DNA of 37,629 nucleotides from CAIZGX01 sp044354975 (GTDB lineage: Bacteria > Bacteroidota > Bacteroidia > Flavobacteriales_D > Sanyastnellaceae), in contig JBIKZA010000019.1 in NCBI GenBank assembly GCA_044354975.1, forward strand, positions 1 to 37,629. The letters run 5' to 3'. Position 1 is the first letter of the stretch, and every line of letters begins with the position of its first letter. A model generated the notes under the pieces. It was not told where the DNA came from. It saw only the letters and a list, made by a program, of their open reading frames with translations, and searched no databases. Below, one piece after another: positions 1 to 7,790 of the stretch. Both the position numbers and the translations under genes were made by a program.

Positions 1-1087
1 CGTCCCCTCTCTCACCTTCTCTTCCCCCCTCTTCCCAATTCTTAACTTCTCTTCCCCCCTCTTCCCAGTTCTTAACATCTCTTCCCCTCTCTTCCCCACT
101 CTTATCTTCTCTATACCCTTTGCTTTCTTGATTCCCAAAAGAATCTCCAATGCGTCTGTTCGGAACAGGTAATTTCTTCGCGGTGTATGGCTTACGCACA
201 TCATCTGTTGGCTTGTCCTTCCAATTTTCAATATCACGTGGCGTTGGCTTCTGACCTTCGGTCAAAAGCTTCACACCGAACTTCATTAAGTCTACTTTCT
301 CACGCTTATATAAAAGTCCAGCTGCTTTCTTGAACGTCTTCTTCGACATGCGAAGACGAATTTTAATTTCGTCGGGATCACTGTCGTCGTTCAAACGAAT
401 ATAACCACCGTTGTTTTCTAAGAACTCTAACAAACGTGCAGCAGCATCTTCAATTAGATCAACACCTTCCTTCTGCATACTCACCACCACATCTTTCCCT
501 TCAATCTTACGCACGTATCCTTTCACTTTATCGCCCTCAGAAACGCGACTCATAATTTCTTGTTGGAAGATGATGCCTTGGTACTTTCCATTTACAATAA
601 CCTTCCTTCCCACTTCCAATTTCTCGAAAATGGTCATTTCAATTTCATCGCCACGTTTAAAATCGGGCTCCTCTTTCAAGTGATTGAAAATCTTTGTCGT
701 TCCGAAAAGTCTGTGGTTCGCAGAATCGTAACATAGCATTATCAATGCTCTGCGATTAGCCATTAGTTCTTGTCTTTGCTCTCGCTTTGGAATAAGCACG
801 TCGCGGCCCACTCCGATATTTATGAACGCACCTAAATCGTTTGAATTTAAAATGGAAAACATTCCCATTTCACCCACTTGAATTTCGGGCAACTGAATCG
901 TCGCTTCTAACTCTTTTCTGTCGTTGAAGTAGCTGAAAATCTTCAGCGTTTGTCCCAATACAACACCTTTGGTGTCAATCTTATTCAAAGGAATTTCCTC
1001 GTGGTCATTTCCAACAAAAACTCCTTCTTCACTAATTGAAGTAACCATTAACTCTTGAATGGTGCCCGGACTCAAATAATCTGTCAT
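1..1087 (-). CDS. CvfB-like S1-domain RNA-binding protein (3' end cut by window edge)
   Basis: The frame opens at the ATG at 1087 (MTDYLSPGTIQELMVTSISE) and stays open to base 1, so 362 codons are visible and the stop lies outside. The N-terminal two thirds match the CvfB/YitL family: consecutive S1-like beta-barrels (for example GVFVGNDHEEIPLNK, then LGAFINIGVGRDVLIP, then KGYVRKIEGKDVVVS), followed by a small winged-helix-like segment (RMSKKTFKKAAGLLYKRE). Family members bind RNA and are known as conserved virulence factor B in Gram-positives; the role in Bacteroidota is not established. The family is usually about 280 residues. Here a low-complexity Arg/Glu/Gly/Trp tail, encoded by a 30-bp tandem repeat, is added and runs off the edge. 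Divergent from the T9SS gene at 1189. A degenerate -7 box (TTACTTTG, 1092-1099) ends five bases before the start. Confidence 0.85.
   Translation of the reverse strand, partial: MTDYLSPGTIQELMVTSISEEGVFVGNDHEEIPLNKIDTKGVVLGQTLKIFSYFNDRKELEATIQLPEIQVGEMGMFSILNSNDLGAFINIGVGRDVLIPKREQRQELMANRRALIMLCYDSANHRLFGTTKIFNHLKEEPDFKRGDEIEMTIFEKLEVGRKVIVNGKYQGIIFQQEIMSRVSEGDKVKGYVRKIEGKDVVVSMQKEGVDLIEDAAARLLEFLENNGGYIRLNDDSDPDEIKIRLRMSKKTFKKAAGLLYKREKVDLMKFGVKLLTEGQKPTPRDIENWKDKPTDDVRKPYTAKKLPVPNRRIGDSFGNQESKGYREDKSGEERGRDVKNWEEGGREVKNWEEGGREGERGD
17..106 (-). repeat. 30-bp tandem repeat (minisatellite) inside the CvfB-like gene
   Basis: Three units of exactly 30 bp, at 17-46, 47-76 and 77-106. Units 1 and 2 differ at one or two bases; unit 3 is more diverged. 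The length is a multiple of three, so the frame is kept and each full unit encodes ten residues of the type KNWEEGGREV. The coding strand is almost pure purine in each unit. Further Arg/Glu/Gly codons continue to base 1, so the array may extend beyond the window. Confidence 0.85.
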
Positions 1088-1162
1088 AATGCAAAGTAAG
1101 AGCACAACCGCTGAATTCAAGGCCTTTTCGCGATTTAGTTTTCAGACTTCGCATGTTCGTGT

Positions 1163-1170
1163 TACATTTG
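1163..1170 (+). promoter_or_regulatory. Predicted -7 box (TACATTTG) for the T9SS gene at 1189
   Basis: Exact match to the Bacteroidetes -7 consensus TAnnTTTG, ending 18 bases before the ATG at 1189. No convincing -33 TTG was seen at the expected distance. Confidence 0.5.
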
Positions 1171-1188
1171 AGGAACTAATCCTTTGCC

Positions 1189-2826
1189 ATGAAATCTTTT
1201 TTATTCGCTGTATCGTTTATTCTTTTGAGTGCAATCAGCAGCTTCGCACAATGCGCTGCTGGCGAGACTTCCGTGACGTTCGTTATGCATACCGATGCAT
1301 GGGCCTATGAGAACTATTGGCAGTTAAACCTAGCGGGAACGGGATGTACAGACCTGCCTATAGCAGAGGGTGCGAATTTAAATGTTGGCTGCGCCGGAAC
1401 CGAATCGGCGAACAGTGCAAACGGCTATGCAGACAACATTGTTATTACTGAAGGACCTTTTTGTTTGACGAATAACACCGATTATGAATTGATCTATCTC
1501 GATTCTTATGGCGATGGCGGATTGGTGATTGAAGTCTTTGAAAACGGAGCATTGACGCACGTATACAGCGGAGGTGGCAATGGTAACACTTGGACTTTTA
1601 CAATCGGCGTCAGCAATGCCCCTGCGTATGACAGTCCTTGCAGCGCCATTGAAATTACAGCCGACGGCCCTTCATTGGCATTGAATAACACAGATGCAAT
1701 TGCTGGATTTGGTGAACTTGCTCCGGCCGGAATTGATTGCGGTGCATACGGATTTTGGTGCGAAGGAAATTCTACGAATTCCATTTGGGCGAAATTCATT
1801 CCAACGACCAACACAACTTCATTTGAAGTGACGACTTGTAACCCTGGAACGAGCACAGATACTCAAATAGCAATTTACAAAGTAGCAGACTGCTCGGATT
1901 TCTCGACGTTTGAATTAATTAGCTCAAATGACGATATGATTGGCGGATGTTCTGCTGGAGAGCTTTACGCTTCTCAGACTTACACCTCTTGCTTAGAAGC
2001 GGGTCAAATGTATTTGATTCAAATCGACGGTTGGGAAGGTTCTGTGGGCGATATTGAATTGTCGGTGCACACCTACAGCAGCTCAATTTCTTGGGATGCA
2101 TTGGTAAACGGAATTTCCTGTCCATTAGATAAAGGTGAAACAGGAGATGGCAGTGTGTTTCCTTATAGCGTTGGCGCGGGTGCAAACTTCAGTTCGGTTT
2201 GGACAGGACCAAATGGTTTCACGTCTACCAATCAATATTTGCAAAACGTAGATCCGGGGACTTATACATTAACAGCAACGGCAGGATGCGGAGAAGTTCA
2301 TACAGAAACATTCGATATTGTTCAACCTGAGCCATGGATGGTTACAACAAACATAATTCTTCCGAGTTGCGATGTGAATAATGACGCGAGTATTGAAGTG
2401 AATTTGTCTGGCGCAACTGCTCCGTATGAATTTGCTTGGAACGATGCTTCAGGAACGCCTATTGGAGTAGACAATCCGTTAACCGGAATTGGAATTGGAA
2501 CCTACATTATGGCTATCACAGATGATAACAACTGCACCTACAACTACACATTCAACATTACAGATTGTGTTGGTGTTGAAGAACTTTTGCAAGCTACAAT
2601 AAACGTCTTTCCTAATCCTTCGAAAGGTGCATTTACCTTCACTCATGCGTCATTCAAAAATGCAACTTGGAGCCTCTTCGATATATCAGGAAAAATGATT
2701 CATTCGGAGAGAATCGCTTCCGGCTCAACAAGCACTTTGGTGAATGTTGAAGTTCCTTCAGGAGTTTATTCTTTGCGAATTACTTCAGAAGATATGCAGA
2801 TTCAGAAGAGTGTGGTTATTGAGTAA
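1189..2826 (+). CDS. Secreted T9SS type A sorting-domain protein with PPC-like and SprB-like domains
   Basis: A 545-residue exported protein of unknown function. Signal peptide at residues 1-20 (MKSFLFAVSFILLSAISSFA). Residues 25-143 form a beta-rich domain with a DSYGDGG motif, common in Bacteroidetes surface proteins and probably calcium-binding. Residues 145-297 resemble a pre-peptidase C-terminal (PPC) domain. Residues 300-380 and 382-460 look like two SprB-type repeats (VDPGTYTLTATAGCG; GIGTYIMAITDDNNCTY). Residues 465-545 are a typical type A T9SS sorting domain: the PNPS motif, LFDISGKMI, PSGVYSLRI and a terminal KSVVIE. It is therefore expected to cross the outer membrane through T9SS, with the tail removed on export. 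No catalytic domain is recognisable, so an adhesin or matrix role is only inferred. A -7 box sits upstream at 1163-1170, and the gene converges on the threonine aldolase with a 16-base gap. Confidence 0.85.
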   Translation: MKSFLFAVSFILLSAISSFAQCAAGETSVTFVMHTDAWAYENYWQLNLAGTGCTDLPIAEGANLNVGCAGTESANSANGYADNIVITEGPFCLTNNTDYELIYLDSYGDGGLVIEVFENGALTHVYSGGGNGNTWTFTIGVSNAPAYDSPCSAIEITADGPSLALNNTDAIAGFGELAPAGIDCGAYGFWCEGNSTNSIWAKFIPTTNTTSFEVTTCNPGTSTDTQIAIYKVADCSDFSTFELISSNDDMIGGCSAGELYASQTYTSCLEAGQMYLIQIDGWEGSVGDIELSVHTYSSSISWDALVNGISCPLDKGETGDGSVFPYSVGAGANFSSVWTGPNGFTSTNQYLQNVDPGTYTLTATAGCGEVHTETFDIVQPEPWMVTTNIILPSCDVNNDASIEVNLSGATAPYEFAWNDASGTPIGVDNPLTGIGIGTYIMAITDDNNCTYNYTFNITDCVGVEELLQATINVFPNPSKGAFTFTHASFKNATWSLFDISGKMIHSERIASGSTSTLVNVEVPSGVYSLRITSEDMQIQKSVVIE

Positions 2827-2842
2827 AATCTCCTTTGTATAA

Positions 2843-3877
2843 TTACAAACTCTGAAGCTTCTCTTTCAATTCTTGAACTTGTTCAGCAGAAACATTTCGG
2901 TGAAAGACAAAGCGAAGCCATACTGGTCCGAAAGGGAAACACTTGATTCCCAAAGGAGTTAATTTTTCAATCATCTCTGCCGAAGAATTACTCGTTGGTC
3001 TCCAAATAACAATGTTCGTTTCAACCGGCATAATCTCGGCGCAATAGGGCATTGCACTCAACACATTTCCAATTGCTTTCGCATGCGCGTGATCTTCATG
3101 CAAGCGGAATCGCTCCACCTGCATACCATGTAAACCCGCTGCTGCAAGAAATCCAGCTTGACGCATTCCTCCGCCCATCGTTTTTCTGCGGCGACGTGCC
3201 TTCAGAATAAAATCCTTCGACCCCACCAAGAAACTTCCTACCGGAGCTGCAAGTCCTTTGCTTAAACACACACTTATTGAGTCATAAGCCTTCGCATATT
3301 CTGCCGGACTCATCTTCGTTTCTTCTAACGCGTTGAAAAGTCTTGCTCCGTCACAATGCAAAGCCATTCCATTCGCTTTACACACTTCTTGAATTTTCAA
3401 AATTTCATTGAAATCCCAAATGGCTCCTCCCCCTTTGTTCACGGTATCTTCCGTGCAGACTAATGATGTGTTCGGCAAATGAACATCAGCTCTGTTGTTG
3501 ATGTTCGCCTTCACCTGCTCTGCCGTGAACATGCCGCGAGGTCCGTCTAACAGACGAACAGAACTACCGCTGTTCAAGGCTATTCCTCCACCTTCATAGA
3601 TATAGACGTGTGCTATGTTGCTGCAAATCACCTCATCGCCTGGACGTGTGTGCACATTAATGGCTATCTGATTCGATTGCGTGCCGCTAGCACAAAACAA
3701 TGCGGCTTCCATGCCGAACAACTCCGCCGCGTATGCTTCCAACGCGTTTACTGTTGGATCTTCCCCGAACACATCGTCGCCCACTTGCGCTTCAAACATT
3801 GCTTTTCTCATTTCGTCTGAAGGAACGGTGAACGTGTCACTGCGTAAATCAATTATATTCGCCATAGATGTATTCAT
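2843..3877 (-). CDS. Low-specificity L-threonine aldolase (PLP-dependent)
   Basis: Cleaves L-threonine or allo-threonine to glycine and acetaldehyde. Fold-type I PLP enzyme of the GLY1/LtaE family: N-terminal IDLRSDTFTVPSDEMR, VGDDVFGEDP, the PLP-stacking region FCASGTQSNQIA, LHCDGARLFNA, and the Schiff-base lysine in SVCLSKGLAAPVGS (K207 from this start). Length, about 345 residues, is normal for the family. The ATG at 3877 (MNTSMANII) or at 3865 (MANIIDLRSDT) are both plausible. A farther upstream GTG at 3901 is rejected because it overlaps a consensus -7 box (3891-3898). The 5' end abuts or overlaps the start of the divergent protease gene at 3868. Confidence 0.92.
   Translation of the reverse strand: MNTSMANIIDLRSDTFTVPSDEMRKAMFEAQVGDDVFGEDPTVNALEAYAAELFGMEAALFCASGTQSNQIAINVHTRPGDEVICSNIAHVYIYEGGGIALNSGSSVRLLDGPRGMFTAEQVKANINNRADVHLPNTSLVCTEDTVNKGGGAIWDFNEILKIQEVCKANGMALHCDGARLFNALEETKMSPAEYAKAYDSISVCLSKGLAAPVGSFLVGSKDFILKARRRRKTMGGGMRQAGFLAAAGLHGMQVERFRLHEDHAHAKAIGNVLSAMPYCAEIMPVETNIVIWRPTSNSSAEMIEKLTPLGIKCFPFGPVWLRFVFHRNVSAEQVQELKEKLQSL
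3854..3861 (+). promoter_or_regulatory. Candidate variant -7 box (TATATTCG) for the S8 peptidase
   Basis: One mismatch to TAnnTTTG, lying inside the threonine aldolase reading frame and ending six bases before the ATG at 3868. If used, transcription would begin at or within two bases of the start codon. Confidence 0.35.
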
Positions 3878-5511
3878 TTTTAAATCCCAACAAAAATACA
3901 CGGAATAGCGCTATTCTCTTTTTTCTGTTGCTTTCATTTTCCATTGGTCTGACAAACATTGCCTCCGGGCAACAATGGGGATATGTCGTTTTCAAAGACA
4001 AAGGAATTCACGACAATTCCTTTCAACACAATTTCTCTCCAGCTGCAATTGAAAGACGATTTCTTCAAAACATTGCATGGGATGAAAGAGATGTCCCTGT
4101 CTCAGAAGAATATATTTCTTTGGTTGAAGTCTATTCAGACAGCACCTTCGGAACAAGTCGATGGCTGAACGCTGCGGTTGTTCGCGCAACAGAGAACAAT
4201 TGGAATTTCATTTCGAAACTACCGTGTGTCCAGGAAATTGAATGGCTGAAAGAGCAATCACTTCTTTCAGCTGAATTTCCTATTACACTACACGACAGCT
4301 CTTCGGTTCCAACCGGCGAAACAACGGAGGCCCGAAAGCAACTTGATTTATTGGAACCTAAGCAATTCAGCGAACGTGAGCTCTTTGGAAAGAATACTAT
4401 TATTGCCATATTCGACGCTGGATTCTCCAACGCCGACAACGCTGATCACCTTTCACATCTGTTCAAGAACAATCAAATCGTAGCCACAAAAGATTTCTTA
4501 AACAAGACCGAAGATGTCTATTCCCACTCTATTCACGGGACAGAGGTCCTTACTTTTTTAGCTGGAAAGAATGACTCTGTTCAATTCGGATTAGCCACAG
4601 AAGCGACATACCTTCTTGCGCGAGTAACACCGAACATGGGATTATTTCGATTTCTGAATGACGTTCAATGGATACAAGCCTTGGAGTGGGCCGATGAAAA
4701 AGGTGCGAGTTTGGTGAACTCATCGCTAAGTTTTACCTATCAGCTATACGAACGAAAAGATTTAAATGGAAGGACTTGCAAGATTAGTATTGCAGCGAAC
4801 ACTGCTATGGACAAAGGGATTTTAGTCGTGAATGCTGCCGGAAATGAACTTCAAAACAGTTGGGAAATTATTGGTGCTCCAGCTGATGCCGAACGAATCC
4901 TTACCGTTGGATCTGTTGATCCAAAAACAGGATACATTTCTAGTTTCAGTTCAGTTGGTCCAACATCCGATGGAAGATTAAAACCCGACGTCTGCGCACC
5001 CGGAGAATTGCTTTATCCGGAAGACGAAGAATACAGTCGCATTCAAGGAACATCCTTCGCAACGCCTTTGGTGTGTGGATTCGCAGCGTGTGTTCGTCAG
5101 CTTCATCCGGAATGGAGCACTGAAAAATTATGGGAAGAAATTCGTAAAAGCGGATCGCTTTATCCTTACTTCGACTACGCGCACGGATTCGGAATTCCAA
5201 GAGCGAGTTATTTCTTTTTCGAAGATGAAGAAAAACCGAATGTTTATTCGGTTCGGTTCACCTTAGACAGCTTAAACTGCAATAATGTTTTAACCATCAG
5301 TCGATCTGACACTTTAGAAATTCAAGAAAACTATTCTTCTCCCGTCGCATTCATTCAATTCATAAAAGCAACCGGAGAAGTATTTAAGTACAACGTTTCT
5401 CGTCCAAAAAACAAAGTGATTGCTTCGATCCCCGCCGAAGAATTCATAGGATGTAAACTTCGTGTGGTATACGACCGCCACTTCTTCGAAATACCTATTC
5501 CACAGCCATGA
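3868..5511 (+). CDS. Secreted S8 family serine peptidase (subtilisin-like)
   Basis: A 547-residue subtilisin-like endopeptidase. The hydrophobic segment ILFFLLLSFSIGLTNIASG (residues 16-34) followed by QQ is a signal peptide with a long polar lead. Residues 36-130 form the N-terminal domain or propeptide usual in Bacteroidetes S8 peptidases (WGYVVFKDKG, PAAIERRFLQNI, VPVSEEYI). The triad is complete: D183 in IAIFDAGFSNAD, H223 in SHSIHGTEV, S396 in GTSFATPLVCG; the oxyanion Asn is N326 in NAAGNE. After the catalytic domain there are only about 90 residues of beta-rich sequence and no recognisable T9SS sorting tail, so it is predicted periplasmic or released by another route. Its stop overlaps the start of the next gene (ATGA), so the two are probably translationally coupled. 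Confidence 0.9.
   Translation: MYSFLNPNKNTRNSAILFFLLLSFSIGLTNIASGQQWGYVVFKDKGIHDNSFQHNFSPAAIERRFLQNIAWDERDVPVSEEYISLVEVYSDSTFGTSRWLNAAVVRATENNWNFISKLPCVQEIEWLKEQSLLSAEFPITLHDSSSVPTGETTEARKQLDLLEPKQFSERELFGKNTIIAIFDAGFSNADNADHLSHLFKNNQIVATKDFLNKTEDVYSHSIHGTEVLTFLAGKNDSVQFGLATEATYLLARVTPNMGLFRFLNDVQWIQALEWADEKGASLVNSSLSFTYQLYERKDLNGRTCKISIAANTAMDKGILVVNAAGNELQNSWEIIGAPADAERILTVGSVDPKTGYISSFSSVGPTSDGRLKPDVCAPGELLYPEDEEYSRIQGTSFATPLVCGFAACVRQLHPEWSTEKLWEEIRKSGSLYPYFDYAHGFGIPRASYFFFEDEEKPNVYSVRFTLDSLNCNNVLTISRSDTLEIQENYSSPVAFIQFIKATGEVFKYNVSRPKNKVIASIPAEEFIGCKLRVVYDRHFFEIPIPQP
3891..3898 (-). promoter_or_regulatory. Predicted -7 box (TATTTTTG) for threonine aldolase
   Basis: Exact TAnnTTTG match on the minus strand. 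It ends 13 bases before the ATG at 3877 and lies within the first codons of the opposite-strand protease gene. Confidence 0.5.
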
Positions 5512-6242
5512 GGTACGCGTTGCTTTTTCTTTTTGCTGTTGGAATAATGTTTCAATCGACGGGGCAAACAATACTGTTTGAATCAACGATAGACTCTGTT
5601 ATGAAGAGAACGCGAGACTATCGATTGGAAGGTGTTAACATTGACAATTACTCTTCTTTCTATTACGAAATTGGAAATTTCATTCCCAACAACAAAGACC
5701 TTTCAAAAAAGGAAAAACTTGAATTGGGCAGAAGCTTTGCCTGCGGATACACTTTCAAAAAAGACATTGCGGACATGTCGTCGATCGTCTTCGGTGCCGG
5801 TTATTACAGACGAACACAACGCTTGAATTCCAACTACCCCAATCGTTCCTTTGAACCTGATAGCTCATGGGATCGGGCCAAATACAGTTCTAATGCGTTC
5901 AACGCGCAAATCAGGTTACGCAAGTACATTTTAAAACAGGGAAGTCAAACCAATAGCTATGTGGAATGGGCTATCGAAGGTTACTATTTTTTTAATGCAC
6001 GATATCTCGGAGTGAAAAAACTCGACGACCTTAAGTTAAAACGCATTGAAAACAATCCATCGGGGTTCAATACATTGCAATATGCCTCTTCACTCAAAAT
6101 TAGTTTCAGCACCTTAGCTATCGGCGTGCGCTATTTTCCCAAAGAAATATTTTCAAGTGGGAAATATATAAATGAAGATTATGGAAATTGGAGTTTTTAT
6201 TTCACCGTAAACCTTCCTGGTTCGAACAAGAAAAAGAAATAA
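5508..6242 (+). CDS. Hypothetical exported protein, possible outer-membrane beta-barrel
   Basis: A 244-residue protein I do not recognise. It has a clear signal peptide (MRYALLFLFAVGIMFQSTGQ). The mature part alternates polar and hydrophobic residues with many Tyr and Phe, in strand-like stretches such as IVFGAGYYRRTQRL, NSYVEWAIEGYYFF, LAIGVRYFP and WSFYFTVNLP. This suggests a small outer-membrane barrel, but the tail NLPGSNKKKK does not end in the usual aromatic residue. The start overlaps the stop of the S8 peptidase by four bases (ATGA), so the two are likely co-expressed and may cooperate, for example as substrate or anchor; that is inference. It converges on the next gene with a three-base gap. 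Confidence 0.7.
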   Translation: MRYALLFLFAVGIMFQSTGQTILFESTIDSVMKRTRDYRLEGVNIDNYSSFYYEIGNFIPNNKDLSKKEKLELGRSFACGYTFKKDIADMSSIVFGAGYYRRTQRLNSNYPNRSFEPDSSWDRAKYSSNAFNAQIRLRKYILKQGSQTNSYVEWAIEGYYFFNARYLGVKKLDDLKLKRIENNPSGFNTLQYASSLKISFSTLAIGVRYFPKEIFSSGKYINEDYGNWSFYFTVNLPGSNKKKK

Positions 6243-6245
6243 TAT

Positions 6246-6695
6246 TTATTGAATGAACTTCCACTCGGAAGCTTCGGCATGCCACTTACCCGTTCCAGTA
6301 TCGCTATTCACTTCACACAAAGCGTGTTCGTGTCCGTTCGAAATAAATAACCAAGGCGCTTTCAAAACAGAATTGTATCGAAGTGTCTGACTTAATACGG
6401 CCTCTTCTATCTTCACCGTAGGTGCTTTGAATTCGGCTATGAGCAGAGGAAATGCCTCTCTTGTGTACAATACCAAATCGGCTCTTCGTTTCATTCCATG
6501 AAAAACAACTTCGGTTTCAACGCCTATTCTTCCCTTCGGGAAATTCAAATCGTGAATAAAAAAATGAATGGCATGTTGACGAACGAATTCTTCGGGGGTA
6601 AGGGCTACCCATTTGTTACGAACAATGTCCCACACTTCACGCGAGGATTCACCGCGAATGCGGAACGAATAAGAGGGAAATTGGAAATTTAGCAT
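6246..6695 (-). CDS. Stand-alone HsdR N-terminal-like (PD-(D/E)XK nuclease fold) protein
   Basis: A 149-residue protein matching the type I restriction enzyme R N-terminal domain family (HSDR_N_2) that occurs alone in many Bacteroidota. Nuclease-fold signatures are intact: E60/E62, D73 in KRRADLVLY, E88-x-K90 in LIAEFKAP, and a QxxxY motif (Q103, Y107) as in RecB-like nucleases. There is no helicase, methylase or specificity subunit nearby, so this is not a restriction system in its own right. It is divergent from holA with an 84-base spacer. From memory, this linkage recurs in Bacteroidota, so a role in DNA replication or repair is an inference worth testing. A degenerate -7 box lies at 6710-6717 (CTAATTTG on the minus strand). 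Confidence 0.8.
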   Translation of the reverse strand: MLNFQFPSYSFRIRGESSREVWDIVRNKWVALTPEEFVRQHAIHFFIHDLNFPKGRIGVETEVVFHGMKRRADLVLYTREAFPLLIAEFKAPTVKIEEAVLSQTLRYNSVLKAPWLFISNGHEHALCEVNSDTGTGKWHAEASEWKFIQ

Positions 6696-6779
6696 AAAAT
6701 TCAGTTGTGCAAATTAGTGTATATTTTTCAAGATTGAAATGTTGTATCTCCACTCGACTATTCCCGATATTTGCAAGAC

Positions 6780-7790
6780 ATGGAACACTCGCTAATCATA
6801 CGTGACATTCAAATGGGCAACACTGCCTCTGTCTACCTTTTGCACGGCGAAGAGGCGTTCTTCATTGATCTTATTGCAAATGCCATTGAAGATAAAATTC
6901 TCGATGAGAGTGAGAAGGCTTTCGGTTTAACTGTTTGTTACGGTAAAGATTCAAATCTAGAATCCATTGTTTCCATGGCGAGGAGTTTCCCTATGATGGG
7001 AAACAAGCAAGTGATTGTTGTTCGCGAGGCACAAGATCTAAAATGTTGGAAGAAGGAGGAATTGTACAAATGTCTATTGAATTATTTAGACGCACCTACT
7101 CAAAGTACGGTCCTCGCATTTTGTCATAAAAACGGAAAAGTTGATGGTCGTTCTTCTATTTTCAAAACGTTAAAGACCAAAGCGAAAACATTTGAATCGC
7201 TTGCCATTAAGGAAAATCAGCTACCTACTTGGGTTCAAAATATTGTGAAAGACCAGGGGCTTGTTATTCGAGGAACAGCTACTCAGCTGCTTGCAGATTA
7301 TTTGGGTTCTGACCTTCACAAACTCACCAATGAAATTTCGAAATTGAGTATCGTTTTGAATCCAGGCGAGGAAATCACCACTCAGATTATTCAAGATCAC
7401 ATTGGGATCTCCAAAGACTTCAACGTTTGGGAATTGCAAACGGCACTCATTCGCAAAGACGTTATGAAAGCGAATCAGATCATTAACTTCTTCGAGAAAA
7501 ACCCGAAAGATCATCCGCTGTTTCAAATCATTCCCGCTTTGTATAGCTTTTTCGCAAAGCTTTGTGTCATTCAAAATAGCACCAACAAAGACGCGGCATA
7601 CAAAGAATTAGGCGTAAATTATTATGCCGCTCAAAATTTCAAAGAAGGCGAAAAAAATTATTCGCCAGGGAAATCTGAACGCATAATCAAATATTTTAGA
7701 GATGCAGATGAGCAACTCAAAGGATTAAAGGGAAACACCATGTCGCACGGCGACATTATGCGTGAGTTGGTTTTTAAAATAATGCACTAA
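6780..7790 (+). CDS. holA: DNA polymerase III subunit delta
   Basis: Clamp-loader delta subunit that opens the sliding clamp during replication. N-terminal AAA-like domain with VYLLHGEEAFFIDLIANAIE, the interaction loop RSFPMMGNKQVIVVREAQ, then DYLGSDLHKLTNEISKL and a helical collar domain (residues about 200-336). Length, 336 residues, is normal. The ATG at 6780 (MEHSLIIRD) is chosen; a TTG nine bases upstream would overlap the degenerate -7 box GATATTTG (6766-6773), which ends only six bases before the ATG. The 3' end overlaps the convergent glycosylasparaginase gene by four bases (CTAA supplies both stops). Confidence 0.92.
   Translation: MEHSLIIRDIQMGNTASVYLLHGEEAFFIDLIANAIEDKILDESEKAFGLTVCYGKDSNLESIVSMARSFPMMGNKQVIVVREAQDLKCWKKEELYKCLLNYLDAPTQSTVLAFCHKNGKVDGRSSIFKTLKTKAKTFESLAIKENQLPTWVQNIVKDQGLVIRGTATQLLADYLGSDLHKLTNEISKLSIVLNPGEEITTQIIQDHIGISKDFNVWELQTALIRKDVMKANQIINFFEKNPKDHPLFQIIPALYSFFAKLCVIQNSTNKDAAYKELGVNYYAAQNFKEGEKNYSPGKSERIIKYFRDADEQLKGLKGNTMSHGDIMRELVFKIMH

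Noticed and set aside
1..110. Possible CRISPR array at the left edge because of regular 30-bp periodicity
   Set aside because: The units are contiguous with no spacers, keep the reading frame of the CvfB-like gene and encode a repeating decapeptide; this is a coding minisatellite.
3878..3901. Longer threonine aldolase from a GTG at 3901
   Set aside because: It overlaps the consensus -7 box at 3891-3898 and adds residues before the conserved N-terminus.
6246..6695. Type I restriction system suggested by the HsdR-like gene
   Set aside because: No HsdM, HsdS or helicase domain nearby, and the protein is only the nuclease-fold domain; neighbours are housekeeping genes.
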